DNA of 64,000 nt from an uncultured Pelagibacteraceae bacterium (GCA_902548405.1 CACCRN010000001.1:122375-186374), one strand, 5' to 3'; counted from the stretch's first letter, positions 54,606 to 64,000 are shown. The notes: generated from the sequence alone by a model not told the origin. A program made the numbers and translations.

Positions 54606-55499
54606 CTAAGTAGTTTTGGTTTGTGTTTTTTTTATGGCTAGGAATGAGTGAATAGCGATAGTTAAAATGATCACCACTCCTCCCTGAATTGTCTCCATTG
54701 AAGGTTGTTCTTTAACAACCATCCACACCCAAATAGGTCCCAAAACTGTTTCCATTAGAAAGAATAGATTTACCTCAGCTCCTGTTATGTATCTTGGAGC
54801 TATTGTTACTAATACAAAAGGAATGGCCACACAAAGGATACACATCGCTGGAATGATATAAATATCATTGTCTTTTAGCTCAAACGTATCAATAAAGAAT
54901 AAAGCAACTAATGCTACTACCAGTTTACCAACCACAGCTGAAGGAACTAGGTTAAGGCTTTTACCAGCTCTGATTATTGTTGCCCCAGCAGCGAGACCAC
55001 ATGCAGTAATAAAACCTAAAATATCTCCAAAGATATTTCCTAATTTTACAGAGTCGTAAAATATATAAAGAACACTTAAAAACGTAATTAAAATAGCAAC
55101 TAAAGTATTTCGATCTGGTTTTTCTTTTAAAAATATTGCACCAAAAATAGCGGACAACATTGGAGCAAGCGCAATCATCACAAGCGTATTTGCAACATTT
55201 GTATTTTGAATGGATAACACAAAAGCAATGTTAGTTATTGAAAAAGCAACTATATACGAAACACCATAAATTGAATTTCCATAAAGTAATTTAAAAAAAC
55301 TTGATTTGTAAATAAACAGCATTCCAACAAATACAGTTACAAATGGAATGATGCCTCTATAAAAAACTAATCCCCATGTATCTACATTTGAAAGTCTTAT
55401 AAATAAGCTATCAGGAGTGATAAACATCACTGCAACAAAAGCCATTAAAGAACCTTTTTGCTGATCAGTTAAATTGTTCACGCTTTTAATTCTTTCCAA
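54606..55499 (-). CDS. EamA/DMT-family transporter
   Basis: A 297-residue ten-helix membrane protein, with AMIALAPMLSAIFGAIFLKEKPD (repeat 1) and FFLMETVLGPIWVWMVVKEQPS (repeat 2). It overlaps gshB by 22 bases, which suggests linkage with glutathione or thiol export, although no specificity can be read from the sequence. MFS follows 31 bases later. Confidence 0.85.
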   Translation of the reverse strand: MERIKSVNNLTDQQKGSLMAFVAVMFITPDSLFIRLSNVDTWGLVFYRGIIPFVTVFVGMLFIYKSSFFKLLYGNSIYGVSYIVAFSITNIAFVLSIQNTNVANTLVMIALAPMLSAIFGAIFLKEKPDRNTLVAILITFLSVLYIFYDSVKLGNIFGDILGFITACGLAAGATIIRAGKSLNLVPSAVVGKLVVALVALFFIDTFELKDNDIYIIPAMCILCVAIPFVLVTIAPRYITGAEVNLFFLMETVLGPIWVWMVVKEQPSMETIQGGVVIILTIAIHSFLAIKKTQTKTT

Positions 55500-56401
55500 A
55501 AAGTTTTTGCTAAGTTTATTCCTGATAAATCAAAAAAAGTTTTAAGTCCTGTAGGAGAAGTAACATTTACATCTCCATTTAATTTTTGATCTATAAAATC
55601 AATCCCTGCAAAATATATATTTTCTTTTTTTAAATCTTTAGCAATTAATTTTGAAATTTTATTTTCTTGATTTGTTAAATTTATATTTACAGCTTTAGCA
55701 CCTTTGCTCATATTACTTAAATAAGATCCCTTTTTTGGAACTCTAGAAATTGCACCACAAACTTTTCCATTAATTATAAATACTCTTTTATCTCCTTTAT
55801 TAATCTTAGGTAAAAATTTTTGACACATAATATGATTATGTTTTTTAATAAATTTATTAATAAGTTTTGAATTAAATTTATTTAATAAGTGAATATCATT
55901 GCCACTATAACTATGAATAGGTTTGATAATTACCTTATTATGCTTTTTAATAAAACTTTTGATTTCATTTATATCCTGAGAAAAAAGTGTATCAGGCATA
56001 TATTTTAAATATTTTGTTGAATATAACTTTTCAGAGATGTTTCTGATAGATGTTGGGTTATTGATTATTTTAACTTTATTTTTAATGAAATCTAAAATGT
56101 AAGTCGTTAAAATATATTCTAAATTAAATGGTGGATCTTGACGGATTAAAATAAACTTACATTTTGCAAGGTCTAAAGTTTGTTTTTTAATGATTTTGTA
56201 AAATTTTTTGTCTTGATAATTGAACTTAATGAAGAAACCTTTAGCTAAAACTTTTTTGTTAATTATTGATAGATCTTTTGGATCGTAATAAAAAATCTTA
56301 TATTTGTGTTGAATTTCGTTAGCTAAAAAAACACTAGTATCAGTTACAGGGTTTAAGGTAGAGGGATGATTGCCTTGAACAGCTACTATTTTATTTGTCA
56401 T
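55478..56401 (-). CDS. gshB: Glutathione synthetase
   Basis: Joins gamma-glutamylcysteine and glycine with ATP. The 307-residue ATP-grasp protein has FILIRQDPPFNLEYI, VIIKPIHSYSGNDIHLL and the C-terminal VNVTSPTGLKTFFDLSGIN. It matches bacterial GshB with a slightly shorter middle. It needs glycine, another tie to the glycine theme. The start overlaps gshA by 11 bases and its 3' end overlaps EamA by 22. Confidence 0.92.
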   Translation of the reverse strand: MTNKIVAVQGNHPSTLNPVTDTSVFLANEIQHKYKIFYYDPKDLSIINKKVLAKGFFIKFNYQDKKFYKIIKKQTLDLAKCKFILIRQDPPFNLEYILTTYILDFIKNKVKIINNPTSIRNISEKLYSTKYLKYMPDTLFSQDINEIKSFIKKHNKVIIKPIHSYSGNDIHLLNKFNSKLINKFIKKHNHIMCQKFLPKINKGDKRVFIINGKVCGAISRVPKKGSYLSNMSKGAKAVNINLTNQENKISKLIAKDLKKENIYFAGIDFIDQKLNGDVNVTSPTGLKTFFDLSGINLAKTFWKELKA

Positions 56402-57686
56402 ATAATTCTTCTAAATTTTCATCTTTTGAAAATTTACTAATCATATGATCTGCATTTGTAGTCTTATTATCAACTACATTTTGTAAATGATTTAAGAAGA
56501 TAGTTTCGTTATTTCCTTTTTTACTAATGATGTCTCTTTTCTCTAATCCTTTTCTAGAAATATCTAAAAGAGTAGAAGTCCAATGCAATAAGTCTTTACC
56601 CATTAATTGTGTGTTAAATCCTTTTTGAGGAGCCTCTAAATAGGCATTAATTATTTTATCTGTTTCCCATGAAGAGACTAGTTCGTATGCTTCATCTAAA
56701 TTTCCATACAACATACCAATATTGAAAGCTGGTCCAGCACATAGGCAATCCCAACCACAAGTATCCATTGATCTAAGCTCAATATATTTCTTCAGTCTAT
56801 TTTCAGTGAAGATTGTGCTTAAGTGGGTTGTAAGATCAGCTTCAGTTGGAAGTCTATTTCCTATTTCTTCAATTTTTCCGTCCATAAAATCTTTAAATGT
56901 ATATTTCCTTCCCGAAATATACTGATCATTATATTGAATGAATAAAATTGGAAAGTTCATGACAAATTCTGCATATTTTTCAAAATCTAAACTTTCAAAA
57001 AATAATTTAGGTAAACCTCCTCTTGAAGTGCTTTGCCATACTTTAGATCTGTAAGATAAATAATTACTGTTCTTTTTTTCAACTATTGATGAGTTTGCAA
57101 ATAGTGCAATTGAAATAGGAACAATAGAATTAGCCAGTTTAAATTTTTTAATAAAATCTTCTTCTGAATTGTAATCAATATTTAATTGTGTTCCACACGT
57201 TCGATACATCATGTCTAAACTAAGCTCTCCACCTAGTGGCATGTCTTTTGTCATTAACTCATAACGTTGCTTAGGATTGTTTGGAATATCCTCTAATTTT
57301 GAAATAGGATCAAAACCCGCACTAACTATTTTGATATCTAATTTTTTAGTAACTTGTTTTAATTCAAATAAATAGTCTTGAGACTCTGCACATGCTTCAT
57401 GCATATGGTTTAACTTGTCACCGGATAGTTCAATTTGGTTACCAGGTTCTAGTGTAATATTTTTACCGCCTTTATTTAGACCAATAATGTTTTCTTTTTC
57501 AAAAACAGGGTTCCAGCCAAACTCAGTTAAGGCTGTAAACATTTCTTTTACTTTAGGGTAATCAATTCTTTTATTGTCTTTAGTATTGAACAAGAACTTT
57601 TCATGTTCGATACCAATTCTAAAATCTTTATCTTCTTTAATTCCAGATTTAAAATATTCAATAATTTTTTCTTTACTGTTAGTCAT
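56391..57686 (-). CDS. gshA: Glutamate--cysteine ligase (plant/alphaproteobacterial type)
   Basis: Makes gamma-glutamylcysteine. The 431-residue chain belongs to the plant-type GCS2 family: GIEHEKFLFNTKDN, LEPGNQIELSGDKLNHMHEACAE, MYRTCGTQLNIDY and KYIELRSMDTCGWDCLC. It precedes gshB with an 11-base overlap. The plant-type enzyme is usual in Alphaproteobacteria. Confidence 0.93.
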   Translation of the reverse strand: MTNSKEKIIEYFKSGIKEDKDFRIGIEHEKFLFNTKDNKRIDYPKVKEMFTALTEFGWNPVFEKENIIGLNKGGKNITLEPGNQIELSGDKLNHMHEACAESQDYLFELKQVTKKLDIKIVSAGFDPISKLEDIPNNPKQRYELMTKDMPLGGELSLDMMYRTCGTQLNIDYNSEEDFIKKFKLANSIVPISIALFANSSIVEKKNSNYLSYRSKVWQSTSRGGLPKLFFESLDFEKYAEFVMNFPILFIQYNDQYISGRKYTFKDFMDGKIEEIGNRLPTEADLTTHLSTIFTENRLKKYIELRSMDTCGWDCLCAGPAFNIGMLYGNLDEAYELVSSWETDKIINAYLEAPQKGFNTQLMGKDLLHWTSTLLDISRKGLEKRDIISKKGNNETIFLNHLQNVVDNKTTNADHMISKFSKDENLEELYDK

Positions 57687-57715
57687 GCGCTTTAGATAGT
57701 CGATTTTAATTTAAT

Positions 57716-58273
57716 TTAAAGTAAAGAATAGGGCTTTCTTGAGAATATTTTCTTAACCATTGGCGCAAATTCCTCTAATTTCATACTTTTATAGTCTGGA
57801 TCAAAAGAAGCCTGGTCCCATTTCTCACAAAACTCTACAGCATCGTTAAAATATTTATGATCTTTATATTTATCTCTTTGATTTTGATTCTTTCCAAGAT
57901 GATGCGCGTAATAATACATCTGAAACTCGCCATGCTTTTGAATGATCCAATGTGTTTTTTCTGAAACGTAGGGTTTTAAAACTGAAGCTGCATATTCTGA
58001 ATGATTAACAGGAGCTAACTCGTCTCCAATATCATGTAACAAAGCTGCAACTACCATTTCTTCATCTGCATTATCTTTAAAAGCTCTTGTTGCTGTTTGC
58101 AGAGAGTGTTCAAGTCTAGTTATTTTGTATCCCTCTAAAGTAGAATTTAATCCACTCATAAATTTTAATATTCGATCAGCAGTGCCATCAATATATTTTT
58201 GCTCATACTCATCAAGCAACAAGTACTCATCCTTCGTTCCATTTTTCATTTCAGTAAAATTTACTGTTTTCAT
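57716..58273 (-). CDS. HD-domain protein (PhnZ-like diiron oxygenase or phosphohydrolase)
   Basis: A 185-residue HD protein. Metal ligands fit His56 (LEHSLQ), His80-Asp81 (LLHDIGDE), His91, His114 (KHGEF) and Asp153 (WDQASF). The arrangement is that of small HD proteins related to PhnZ, a mixed-valence diiron oxygenase of phosphonate breakdown, and unlike large phosphodiesterases. The family is common in Alphaproteobacteria without known role. It lies between purF (4-base gap) and gshA; neither context points to phosphonates. Enzyme type is uncertain. Confidence 0.7.
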   Translation of the reverse strand: MKTVNFTEMKNGTKDEYLLLDEYEQKYIDGTADRILKFMSGLNSTLEGYKITRLEHSLQTATRAFKDNADEEMVVAALLHDIGDELAPVNHSEYAASVLKPYVSEKTHWIIQKHGEFQMYYYAHHLGKNQNQRDKYKDHKYFNDAVEFCEKWDQASFDPDYKSMKLEEFAPMVKKIFSRKPYSLL

Positions 58274-58276
58274 ATT

Positions 58277-59758
58277 TTAATTATTAGATGCTGTACTTAA
58301 TAATGAAAGTTGAGTTATTTTATTATCGCCCAATTCATCAACAGGTTTAACAGGGTAATCTCCTGTAAAATAATGATCTGTTAATTGAGGATAAGCCTCA
58401 TTTCTTTTGTCAAAACCAATTGCTCTATACAAACCATCAATAGATAAAAATTTAAGTGATTTTGCTCCTATGTATTCACAAATTTCGTCATTAGTTTTAT
58501 TTGCTGCTAATAACTCTTTTTTAGTTGGAGTATCTACACCATAAAAATCTGGATATTTGATTTCAGGACAAGCAATTCGAACATGGACTTCTTTTGCACC
58601 CGCATCATATAACATTTTAACAATCTTATAAGAGGTAGTTCCTCTAACAAGCGAGTCATCAATTAGAATAATTTTTTTATCTTTAATTGTGCTTTGGTTT
58701 GCATTTAATTTTAATTTTACACCCAAACTTCTAATTTGCTGACTTGGTTCAATAAAAGTCCTTCCAACATAGTGATTTCTAATTAGACCATGTTCAAAAT
58801 TCATTTTTAAGTGTTGTGCAAAACCGAGTGCCGCAGCATTACCAGAGTCTGGTACTGGTACTACTATATCTGCTTCTACATCATTCTCTTTTGCAAGCTC
58901 TTTTCCTAAATTTTTTCTATGTTCATATGCTGTCTTGTTATCAAGTAAGCTATCTGGTCTTGAAAAATAAATATATTCAAACACACATGGTCTTACTTTT
59001 TTAGGAGGGAAGGGCTTAATACTAGTTAATTCATCATCTTCAATTAACACTATTTCACCGTTCTCAACTTCTCTTATAAATTTTGCTCCAATAATATCTA
59101 ATGCACATGTTTCAGACGCTAGCACGTAGCTAGTTCCTAGTTTTCCAATCATCAATGGTCTAATTCCATAAGGATCTCTTACACCTATCAAAGATTTTTG
59201 TGTCATCATTACCAAAGCATATCCTCCTTGGATTTGGAATATGGCATCAATAACTTTATCAATTGTTTTTGATCTTTTAGATTTAGCAATTAACTGAACA
59301 ATAGTCTCTGTATCAGAAGTAGTATAAAAAATTGCTCCTTCTTCTACGAGTTTGTTTCTTAAAGATATTGAATTTGTTAAGTTTCCGTTGTGAGATACCC
59401 CAATTCCACCTGCATTAGTATCTGCAAAAAAAGGCTGGATATTTCTTAGAATATTATTACCAGTAGTACTGTATCGATTATGTCCAATAGCATAATTACC
59501 TTTAAGGTTTTTCAAAACTTTTTCTTTATTAAAATTATCACCAACTAAGCCAAATCTTTTTTCGGAATAATATTTTTCTCCATCAAAAGTAACAATTCCA
59601 CATCCTTCCTGACCTCTATGCTGAAGTGCGTGCAAACCTAAAGCTGTTAACGCAGAGGCATCTTTTGCATTGCTTATGCCAAATACTCCACATTCTTCTT
59701 TTAGTTTTGGATCAAATATCTTCAATTTTTTCTTTAGATTCTTGATATGTTTTTTCAT
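58277..59758 (-). CDS. purF: Amidophosphoribosyltransferase
   Basis: First step of purine synthesis, from PRPP and glutamine to phosphoribosylamine. The N-terminal nucleophile amidotransferase begins at Cys in EECGVFGISNAKD, so a short basic propeptide (~22 residues) must be removed. HALQHRGQEGCGI and HNRYSTTG follow. The phosphoribosyltransferase part has FSRPDSLLD and IILIDDSLVRGTTS. The ATG at 59758 is chosen; a TTG at 59776 would enlarge the overlap with cvpA, already 47 bases. The cvpA-purF pair is a classic arrangement. Confidence 0.94.
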   Translation of the reverse strand: MKKHIKNLKKKLKIFDPKLKEECGVFGISNAKDASALTALGLHALQHRGQEGCGIVTFDGEKYYSEKRFGLVGDNFNKEKVLKNLKGNYAIGHNRYSTTGNNILRNIQPFFADTNAGGIGVSHNGNLTNSISLRNKLVEEGAIFYTTSDTETIVQLIAKSKRSKTIDKVIDAIFQIQGGYALVMMTQKSLIGVRDPYGIRPLMIGKLGTSYVLASETCALDIIGAKFIREVENGEIVLIEDDELTSIKPFPPKKVRPCVFEYIYFSRPDSLLDNKTAYEHRKNLGKELAKENDVEADIVVPVPDSGNAAALGFAQHLKMNFEHGLIRNHYVGRTFIEPSQQIRSLGVKLKLNANQSTIKDKKIILIDDSLVRGTTSYKIVKMLYDAGAKEVHVRIACPEIKYPDFYGVDTPTKKELLAANKTNDEICEYIGAKSLKFLSIDGLYRAIGFDKRNEAYPQLTDHYFTGDYPVKPVDELGDNKITQLSLLSTASNN

Positions 59759-60257
59759 TAGGAAATTCTTCAACAAGATAACTACTACCTTTTTTCAAAT
59801 ATGGAAAGACGTATGATTTATCTAAATTAATCGGCCATTTATCGTAGTTATAAACAATATGCACTCCAGAAAAAATAGACACACATACAATATATGCTTT
59901 AACAAACCCAAAAAAGAATCCAAAGGCAGTATCTAAGCCACCGATACCAGTATATTTTATTGCCTTACTGATACCTTTGTTAACTAATAAAACTAAAAAG
60001 ATAACAACTATAAATATTGCAATTCCAAGTCCAACATCGAGAATATATTCGTTATCAATTATATCTTTTACATAAGGTTTTATACGTGGAAATAAAATTA
60101 GAGTAATAACGTAGGCTAGGAGCCATTTTGCCATTGAAAGGATGCTTAAGACAAACCCTTTTCTATAACAGCTAATTAAAGACCATATGGTTACTGCGAT
60201 ATAGATTAAATCAATAATAGAGGATGCTTCAAAAAAATCTTTAAGAGCATCTACCAT
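59712..60257 (-). CDS. cvpA: CvpA family membrane protein
   Basis: A 181-residue membrane protein with four helices, matching CvpA (colicin V production family): FIDLIYIAVTIWSLISCYRKGFVLSIL-like start and YTGIGGLDTAFGFFFGFVKAYIV. CvpA-purF adjacency is widely conserved; the protein's role is poorly known, with envelope stability suspected. Overlaps purF by 47 bases and the RND gene by 1 base. Confidence 0.88.
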   Translation of the reverse strand: MVDALKDFFEASSIIDLIYIAVTIWSLISCYRKGFVLSILSMAKWLLAYVITLILFPRIKPYVKDIIDNEYILDVGLGIAIFIVVIFLVLLVNKGISKAIKYTGIGGLDTAFGFFFGFVKAYIVCVSIFSGVHIVYNYDKWPINLDKSYVFPYLKKGSSYLVEEFPNEKTYQESKEKIEDI

Positions 60258-62650
60258 TAAGCATCTTCACCAAAAGGTTTAAACACCAATATCAATGCCG
60301 GCAGCAAAGTTAACACCGATATCATTGCAAGTAACATCGCTAGACCTGTAAACATTCCAAAATAGATTGTTGGTATAAATTTAGACAATACTAAAATTGA
60401 AAAACCAAATACAATTGTGATTGAAGTATTTAAAATTGCAACTCCAACTGTTGAGTGACACGTTTTTAATGTGCTGTTATAATCTTTTAGTTTGTTAAAC
60501 TCTTCTTTAAACCTATAAATATAGTGAATACTATTATCAACAGCAATTCCGATTGTGATTGCAGCAATTGTAATAGTCATCATGTCTAATGGTATTCCTA
60601 ATAATCCAATAATTCCCAAAATAAAGAATGCAGCTATGAAATTTGGCACAACTCCAATTAATGAAAGTTTAATATTTCTAAATAAAATAATAAACATTGA
60701 GAAAATACCAATCATAACTAAACCAAGTGTCAAAATTTGTGACTTAAATAAACTTTGTAACAAATTATTAAATAGAATTAATACCCCTGCTAATTTGTAA
60801 TCATCCTTTTCTAATCCTAGTTCATTTTCTAGATCAAAATTAATTTTATTAATTAAGTCATTTCTTCTTAAATTTTCTTGCGAGTCTATTATTCTAAGAC
60901 TTATTCGAGCCTCATTATTTTCTATTGATAGATATGGATCAATTATTTCTGTTTTAATACTTTCAGGTATTTTTGAATACAACACTCCCATCTCTAAAGT
61001 ACCAAGTGGATTATTGTTATTTAGTTGTGTTGCAACATCTATGATTGATGAAAAAGATAAAACTTTACCAACTTGTGGAAGACTATCTAAATAATTATGA
61101 ACAGATGCAATTCTATCTATTTTATCTTTAGTAAACCAGTATTTTTCATCATTTGTGTCTCCTTCATCTCCCCAATCTTCAAACTCATCATCTTCCTCTG
61201 ATTTCTTTTCTTCTTTTTTAGGGAACTTTAAAATAACTTCTAATGGTGTAGTTCCACCAAGTTCTTCATCAATTAGCTTCATGCCTTTGTAAATTTCGGT
61301 GTTTTTATTGAAATAATTTATAAAACTATTCTCAACTTCAAGTTTGCTAATTCCAACCACACTTAAGACAATAATAATTCCAGTTGCAGAAAAAATTGTA
61401 AATTTGTTATTCAAAGAAATTGAACCAAGTATGGATGTAATTTTAGAATTCTGTTCTTTTTTTAAAGATACATTTCCTGTTGAAGTAAAACTTAAAAGAG
61501 TAGGGAGCAAAGTAAAAGTTATTATAAAAGATGTAATCAAACCAAAAGTCATCATCCTACCAAAATCTATAATAGGTTTAATTTCACTAAAGATTAAAGA
61601 TAAGAAAGCTAAAATGGTCGTTAAAACTGTATACAATATAGGCCAAAACATTTTGCTAGTTGTTAAGGAGATAATTTCAAAGTTATTTTTTGTTGGAAAA
61701 TTTTTTTTCAGCTGAAGAAATCTGGTGCTCATATGAATATTCATTGCCATTGTAAGAATTAACATCAAGGCAATAAAGTTTGATGAAATAACAGTTACTT
61801 TCCATCCCAGTAATCCAAGTAGGCCCATCATGATAATTACAGAGAAAAAACAACTGCTAATAGGAACAATAATCCAAATTAGATTTCTAAATACAAACCA
61901 AAGAGTTGCTATAATAAACAATAAAACTCCAATACCAAATACAATGATATCACTTTTAATAAAAGTCATCATATCATCTGCAATCATTGGAATTCCACCT
62001 AAGTAAATTTTTCCAACATCTCCATAACTTTGAATTACTTGTCTTATCTCTAAAATGTTTTGATGATTTTGTTTTTTGATTTGATCTTTGTAATTTTCAA
62101 TTTCTTCTCTAGATTTATTTTCAATATCTTCTAATTTTTTATTTTGTTTGATGTTAACAATGATCCCACTTGTCTTACCATCTTCACTAATTACAAAATT
62201 CCTAAAGACAGGACTATTTAAAATTTCACTAAATCCTCTTTCTCTATCTACATCTTCATCTTTTAAAGTTTTAAAGCTTTCTAATCTTTCCTGCAGTGGT
62301 GCATCTGAATTATTTAAAAGCGGTATATCTAAAAGTGTAATAACACTATGAACCCAATCTAAACTTTGAATTTTGTATTTTATACTCAATAGATTATTTA
62401 TTGAAGAGTCTGTAACCATTCCTTCATTAGGAGTATAGGTGAGAACTAAAAATTCCTTAGACCCATATCTTTCAGTGATTTCTTGCAAGTAAGCTAGATC
62501 TGGATCTCCATCAATTAACAATGTTTCTGATGAAGCATCTAGCCTAAAATCTTTAGAATAGTATCCAAAACTAAGAATAGAAATAAGTAGCAATATAAAT
62601 ATTGCTTTTGGGTTCTTTAAAACTAAGTTTTGATACATTTGAGCCAGCAT
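60257..62650 (-). CDS. RND/MMPL-family membrane transporter
   Basis: A 797-residue membrane protein with two repeats of six helices and two large periplasmic loops. Motifs are ASSETLLIDGDPDLAYLQEITERYGS and the helix set around MILTMAMNIHMSTRFLQLKK and its repeat ITIGIAVDNSIHYIYRFKEEF. It resembles HpnN-like/MMPL lipid transporters. An acidic insert (about residues 480-510, EEDDEFEDWGDEGD) in the second loop is unusual. No periplasmic adaptor gene is adjacent. It follows dnaB by 20 bases. Confidence 0.87.
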   Translation of the reverse strand: MLAQMYQNLVLKNPKAIFILLLISILSFGYYSKDFRLDASSETLLIDGDPDLAYLQEITERYGSKEFLVLTYTPNEGMVTDSSINNLLSIKYKIQSLDWVHSVITLLDIPLLNNSDAPLQERLESFKTLKDEDVDRERGFSEILNSPVFRNFVISEDGKTSGIIVNIKQNKKLEDIENKSREEIENYKDQIKKQNHQNILEIRQVIQSYGDVGKIYLGGIPMIADDMMTFIKSDIIVFGIGVLLFIIATLWFVFRNLIWIIVPISSCFFSVIIMMGLLGLLGWKVTVISSNFIALMLILTMAMNIHMSTRFLQLKKNFPTKNNFEIISLTTSKMFWPILYTVLTTILAFLSLIFSEIKPIIDFGRMMTFGLITSFIITFTLLPTLLSFTSTGNVSLKKEQNSKITSILGSISLNNKFTIFSATGIIIVLSVVGISKLEVENSFINYFNKNTEIYKGMKLIDEELGGTTPLEVILKFPKKEEKKSEEDDEFEDWGDEGDTNDEKYWFTKDKIDRIASVHNYLDSLPQVGKVLSFSSIIDVATQLNNNNPLGTLEMGVLYSKIPESIKTEIIDPYLSIENNEARISLRIIDSQENLRRNDLINKINFDLENELGLEKDDYKLAGVLILFNNLLQSLFKSQILTLGLVMIGIFSMFIILFRNIKLSLIGVVPNFIAAFFILGIIGLLGIPLDMMTITIAAITIGIAVDNSIHYIYRFKEEFNKLKDYNSTLKTCHSTVGVAILNTSITIVFGFSILVLSKFIPTIYFGMFTGLAMLLAMISVLTLLPALILVFKPFGEDA

Positions 62651-62670
62651 TAGCTCTTTTATATTGGAAA

Positions 62671-64000
62671 TTAATTAGTTTGAGTATCTTTAAATTTGGT
62701 AAATCTTTCCTCAAACTCAAGTGTAACATTGCCAATTGGACCGTGTCGTTGTTTCCCAATTATAATTTGCGCTAAGTGCGCCACTTCATTCATTTTAGCT
62801 TGCCACTCAGCGTGCTCAACTGTTGCTTCTCTTGGCTCTTTTCTAGATAGATAATATCCTTCTCTGTAAACAAACATTACAACATCTGCATCTTGTTCAA
62901 TTGAACCTGATTCTCTTAAATCTGCCAGTTGTGGTTTGTGATCATCTCTTTGTTCTACTTGTCTTGATAACTGTGATAGCGCAACAACTGGAACTGCGAG
63001 TTCTTTTGCTATTGCTTTTAGCCCTTGCGTAATTTGAGAGATTTCCTGAACTCTACCATCTTTATTATAAGTTGTTCCTCTCATTAACTGAATATAGTCA
63101 ACCACGATCATATCTAATCCAAATAGTCTTTTAATCCTTCTTGCTCTATTACTTAAAGCAGCAATACTAATCGCGGGTGTTTCATCAATATAAAGTGGAA
63201 GTTCAGCTATATTTTTAGAAGTCTCTAGAAATTTATCAAATTGATCATCAGAAATTCTTCCTCTTCTTATATCGTTTGAGCTAATTCTTGCTTGTTCTGA
63301 GATAATACGAGTTGAAAGCTGTTCAGATGACATTTCTAAAGAGAAAAAAGCTATAGAAGATTTTTTACCACTATCTTGTAATTTTTGGGCAGCATTGAAT
63401 GCGATATTTGTTGCAAGTGAAGTTTTACCCATTGAAGGACGACCTGCAATAATGATTAAATCAGATTGGTGCAATCCTCCAAGTTTATCATCCAAATCTC
63501 TAAGCCCCGTTGGAACTCCAACAATTCCCTCTTCATTTTTATATGCAGCAGAAGCCATTTCGATAGTTTGTTTCATGGCATCATCAAATTTAATTAGAGA
63601 AGAGTTAAAAGAACCTTTTTCAGCTAAATCAAACAATTGTCTTTCAGAATTTTCAATTATAGTTTGCCCACTTGTATCAAGGTCATTTAATTTAGCGCTA
63701 TCAATAGTTTCTTCAGAAATTTTTATTAGCTCTCGTCTTACAAACATATCGTATATAATTTTTGAATATTCCACTGCTTGTCTTACAGACGTAGAGAATT
63801 TAGTTACTTTTACTAAATACTCTGGAACATTGATGTCATCTTTTTCATCTTCAAAATAATTTTTCAAAGTTATGGGATTAGCAAGCATACCTTTGTAGAT
63901 AAGACTTTCGATAGCTTCAAAAATCTTTTGATGCATAGGATCATAAAAGTTAATAGAAGAAATAATCGTATTTACTTCATCAAAAATATCATTACTAACC
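62671..64000 (-). CDS. dnaB: Replicative DNA helicase DnaB (5' end beyond window)
   Basis: The ATP-dependent helicase that unwinds DNA at the replication fork. The frame runs in from base 64000 with no start (an internal Met at 63936 is not the real start). Walker A is AGRPSMGKTSLA, with the arginine-finger and DNA-binding loops DMIVVDYIQLM, ALSQLSRQVEQR and ADLRESGSIEQDADVVMF. The C-terminal GNVTLEFEERFTKF is normal. At least 443 residues are visible; roughly 40-50 N-terminal ones are missing. Confidence 0.95.
   Translation of the reverse strand, partial: VSNDIFDEVNTIISSINFYDPMHQKIFEAIESLIYKGMLANPITLKNYFEDEKDDINVPEYLVKVTKFSTSVRQAVEYSKIIYDMFVRRELIKISEETIDSAKLNDLDTSGQTIIENSERQLFDLAEKGSFNSSLIKFDDAMKQTIEMASAAYKNEEGIVGVPTGLRDLDDKLGGLHQSDLIIIAGRPSMGKTSLATNIAFNAAQKLQDSGKKSSIAFFSLEMSSEQLSTRIISEQARISSNDIRRGRISDDQFDKFLETSKNIAELPLYIDETPAISIAALSNRARRIKRLFGLDMIVVDYIQLMRGTTYNKDGRVQEISQITQGLKAIAKELAVPVVALSQLSRQVEQRDDHKPQLADLRESGSIEQDADVVMFVYREGYYLSRKEPREATVEHAEWQAKMNEVAHLAQIIIGKQRHGPIGNVTLEFEERFTKFKDTQTN

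Noticed and set aside
61150..61210. Acidic insert of the RND transporter as a frameshift scar
   Set aside because: The frame is intact on both sides and composition shifts only locally; a flexible loop is simpler.
1..64000. CRISPR array, prophage, tRNA or rRNA genes
   Set aside because: No regularly spaced repeats, no phage structural genes, and no cloverleaf or rRNA-like stretch were seen in the few gaps available.

Overview
The window is 64 kb of an AT-rich, tightly packed bacterial chromosome. Gene content and style point to SAR11 (Pelagibacterales, Alphaproteobacteria). The evidence is near-zero intergenic spacing, many 1-11 bp gene overlaps, few recognisable Shine-Dalgarno sites, a tandem glycine riboswitch in front of gcvT, an unsplit gcvP, several EamA transporters and a Cys-type NAD formate dehydrogenase. 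This lineage call is inferred from content; no rRNA marker is present. I found no tRNA, rRNA, CRISPR array, prophage or classical insertion sequence. Two genes run off the ends: icd (left) and dnaB (right).

Layout. 0-9 kb is housekeeping: icd (partial), psd-pssA, a family 9 glycosyltransferase, rlmE, a guaB without CBS domains, guaA, gloA, panB and a TerC-like gene. 9.3-14 kb holds a branched-chain-type amino-acid ABC transporter: the binding protein is divergent from livHMGF and ends in a strong hairpin terminator. 14-18.6 kb is a 5-oxoproline (pyroglutamate) module with pxpA, pxpB, pxpC, a YcsI-family protein and an EamA exporter. 18.6-23.2 kb is a promoter, a tandem glycine riboswitch and gcvT-gcvH-gcvP. 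23.2-28.1 kb is a lipid/light-stress type cluster: flavin amine oxidase, DUF1365, cyclopropane-type methyltransferase, DUF3833 lipoprotein, SDR and TspO. 28-31.8 kb holds a DAO-type oxidoreductase, a TPR protein, a prolyl-hydroxylase-like oxygenase and selO. 31.8-39.9 kb is formate dehydrogenase (two subunits), fdhD, an HPP membrane protein, a NifU-like scaffold, and divergent mobA-moeA for molybdenum cofactor. 40-44.3 kb is an EamA transporter, creatinase, glycine amidinotransferase and threonine aldolase, all of which can feed glycine.

44.3-48.7 kb is the most unusual part. An EcoRI-family adenine methyltransferase abuts a DUF262-HNH nuclease, followed by a convergent secreted trypsin-like protease. 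The segment is bounded by a 59-bp direct repeat (one mismatch) that contains the 5' end of a small gene. The left copy is the intact gene and the right copy is a 22-codon truncated fragment. Just beyond the right copy lies a 5'-truncated GFA-family pseudogene. This looks like an inserted restriction-modification-like island in a streamlined genome.

48.7-52.5 kb is a four-gene cassette of two phytanoyl-CoA-dioxygenase-like and two Gfo/Idh/MocA proteins. 52.5-64 kb has a MOSC protein and then a long minus-strand run: dnaB, an RND-type transporter, cvpA, purF, a PhnZ-like HD protein, gshA, gshB, an EamA transporter and an MFS transporter. Glycine supply and C1 metabolism recur through the window: riboswitch-controlled glycine cleavage, threonine aldolase, creatinase/amidinotransferase and formate oxidation.
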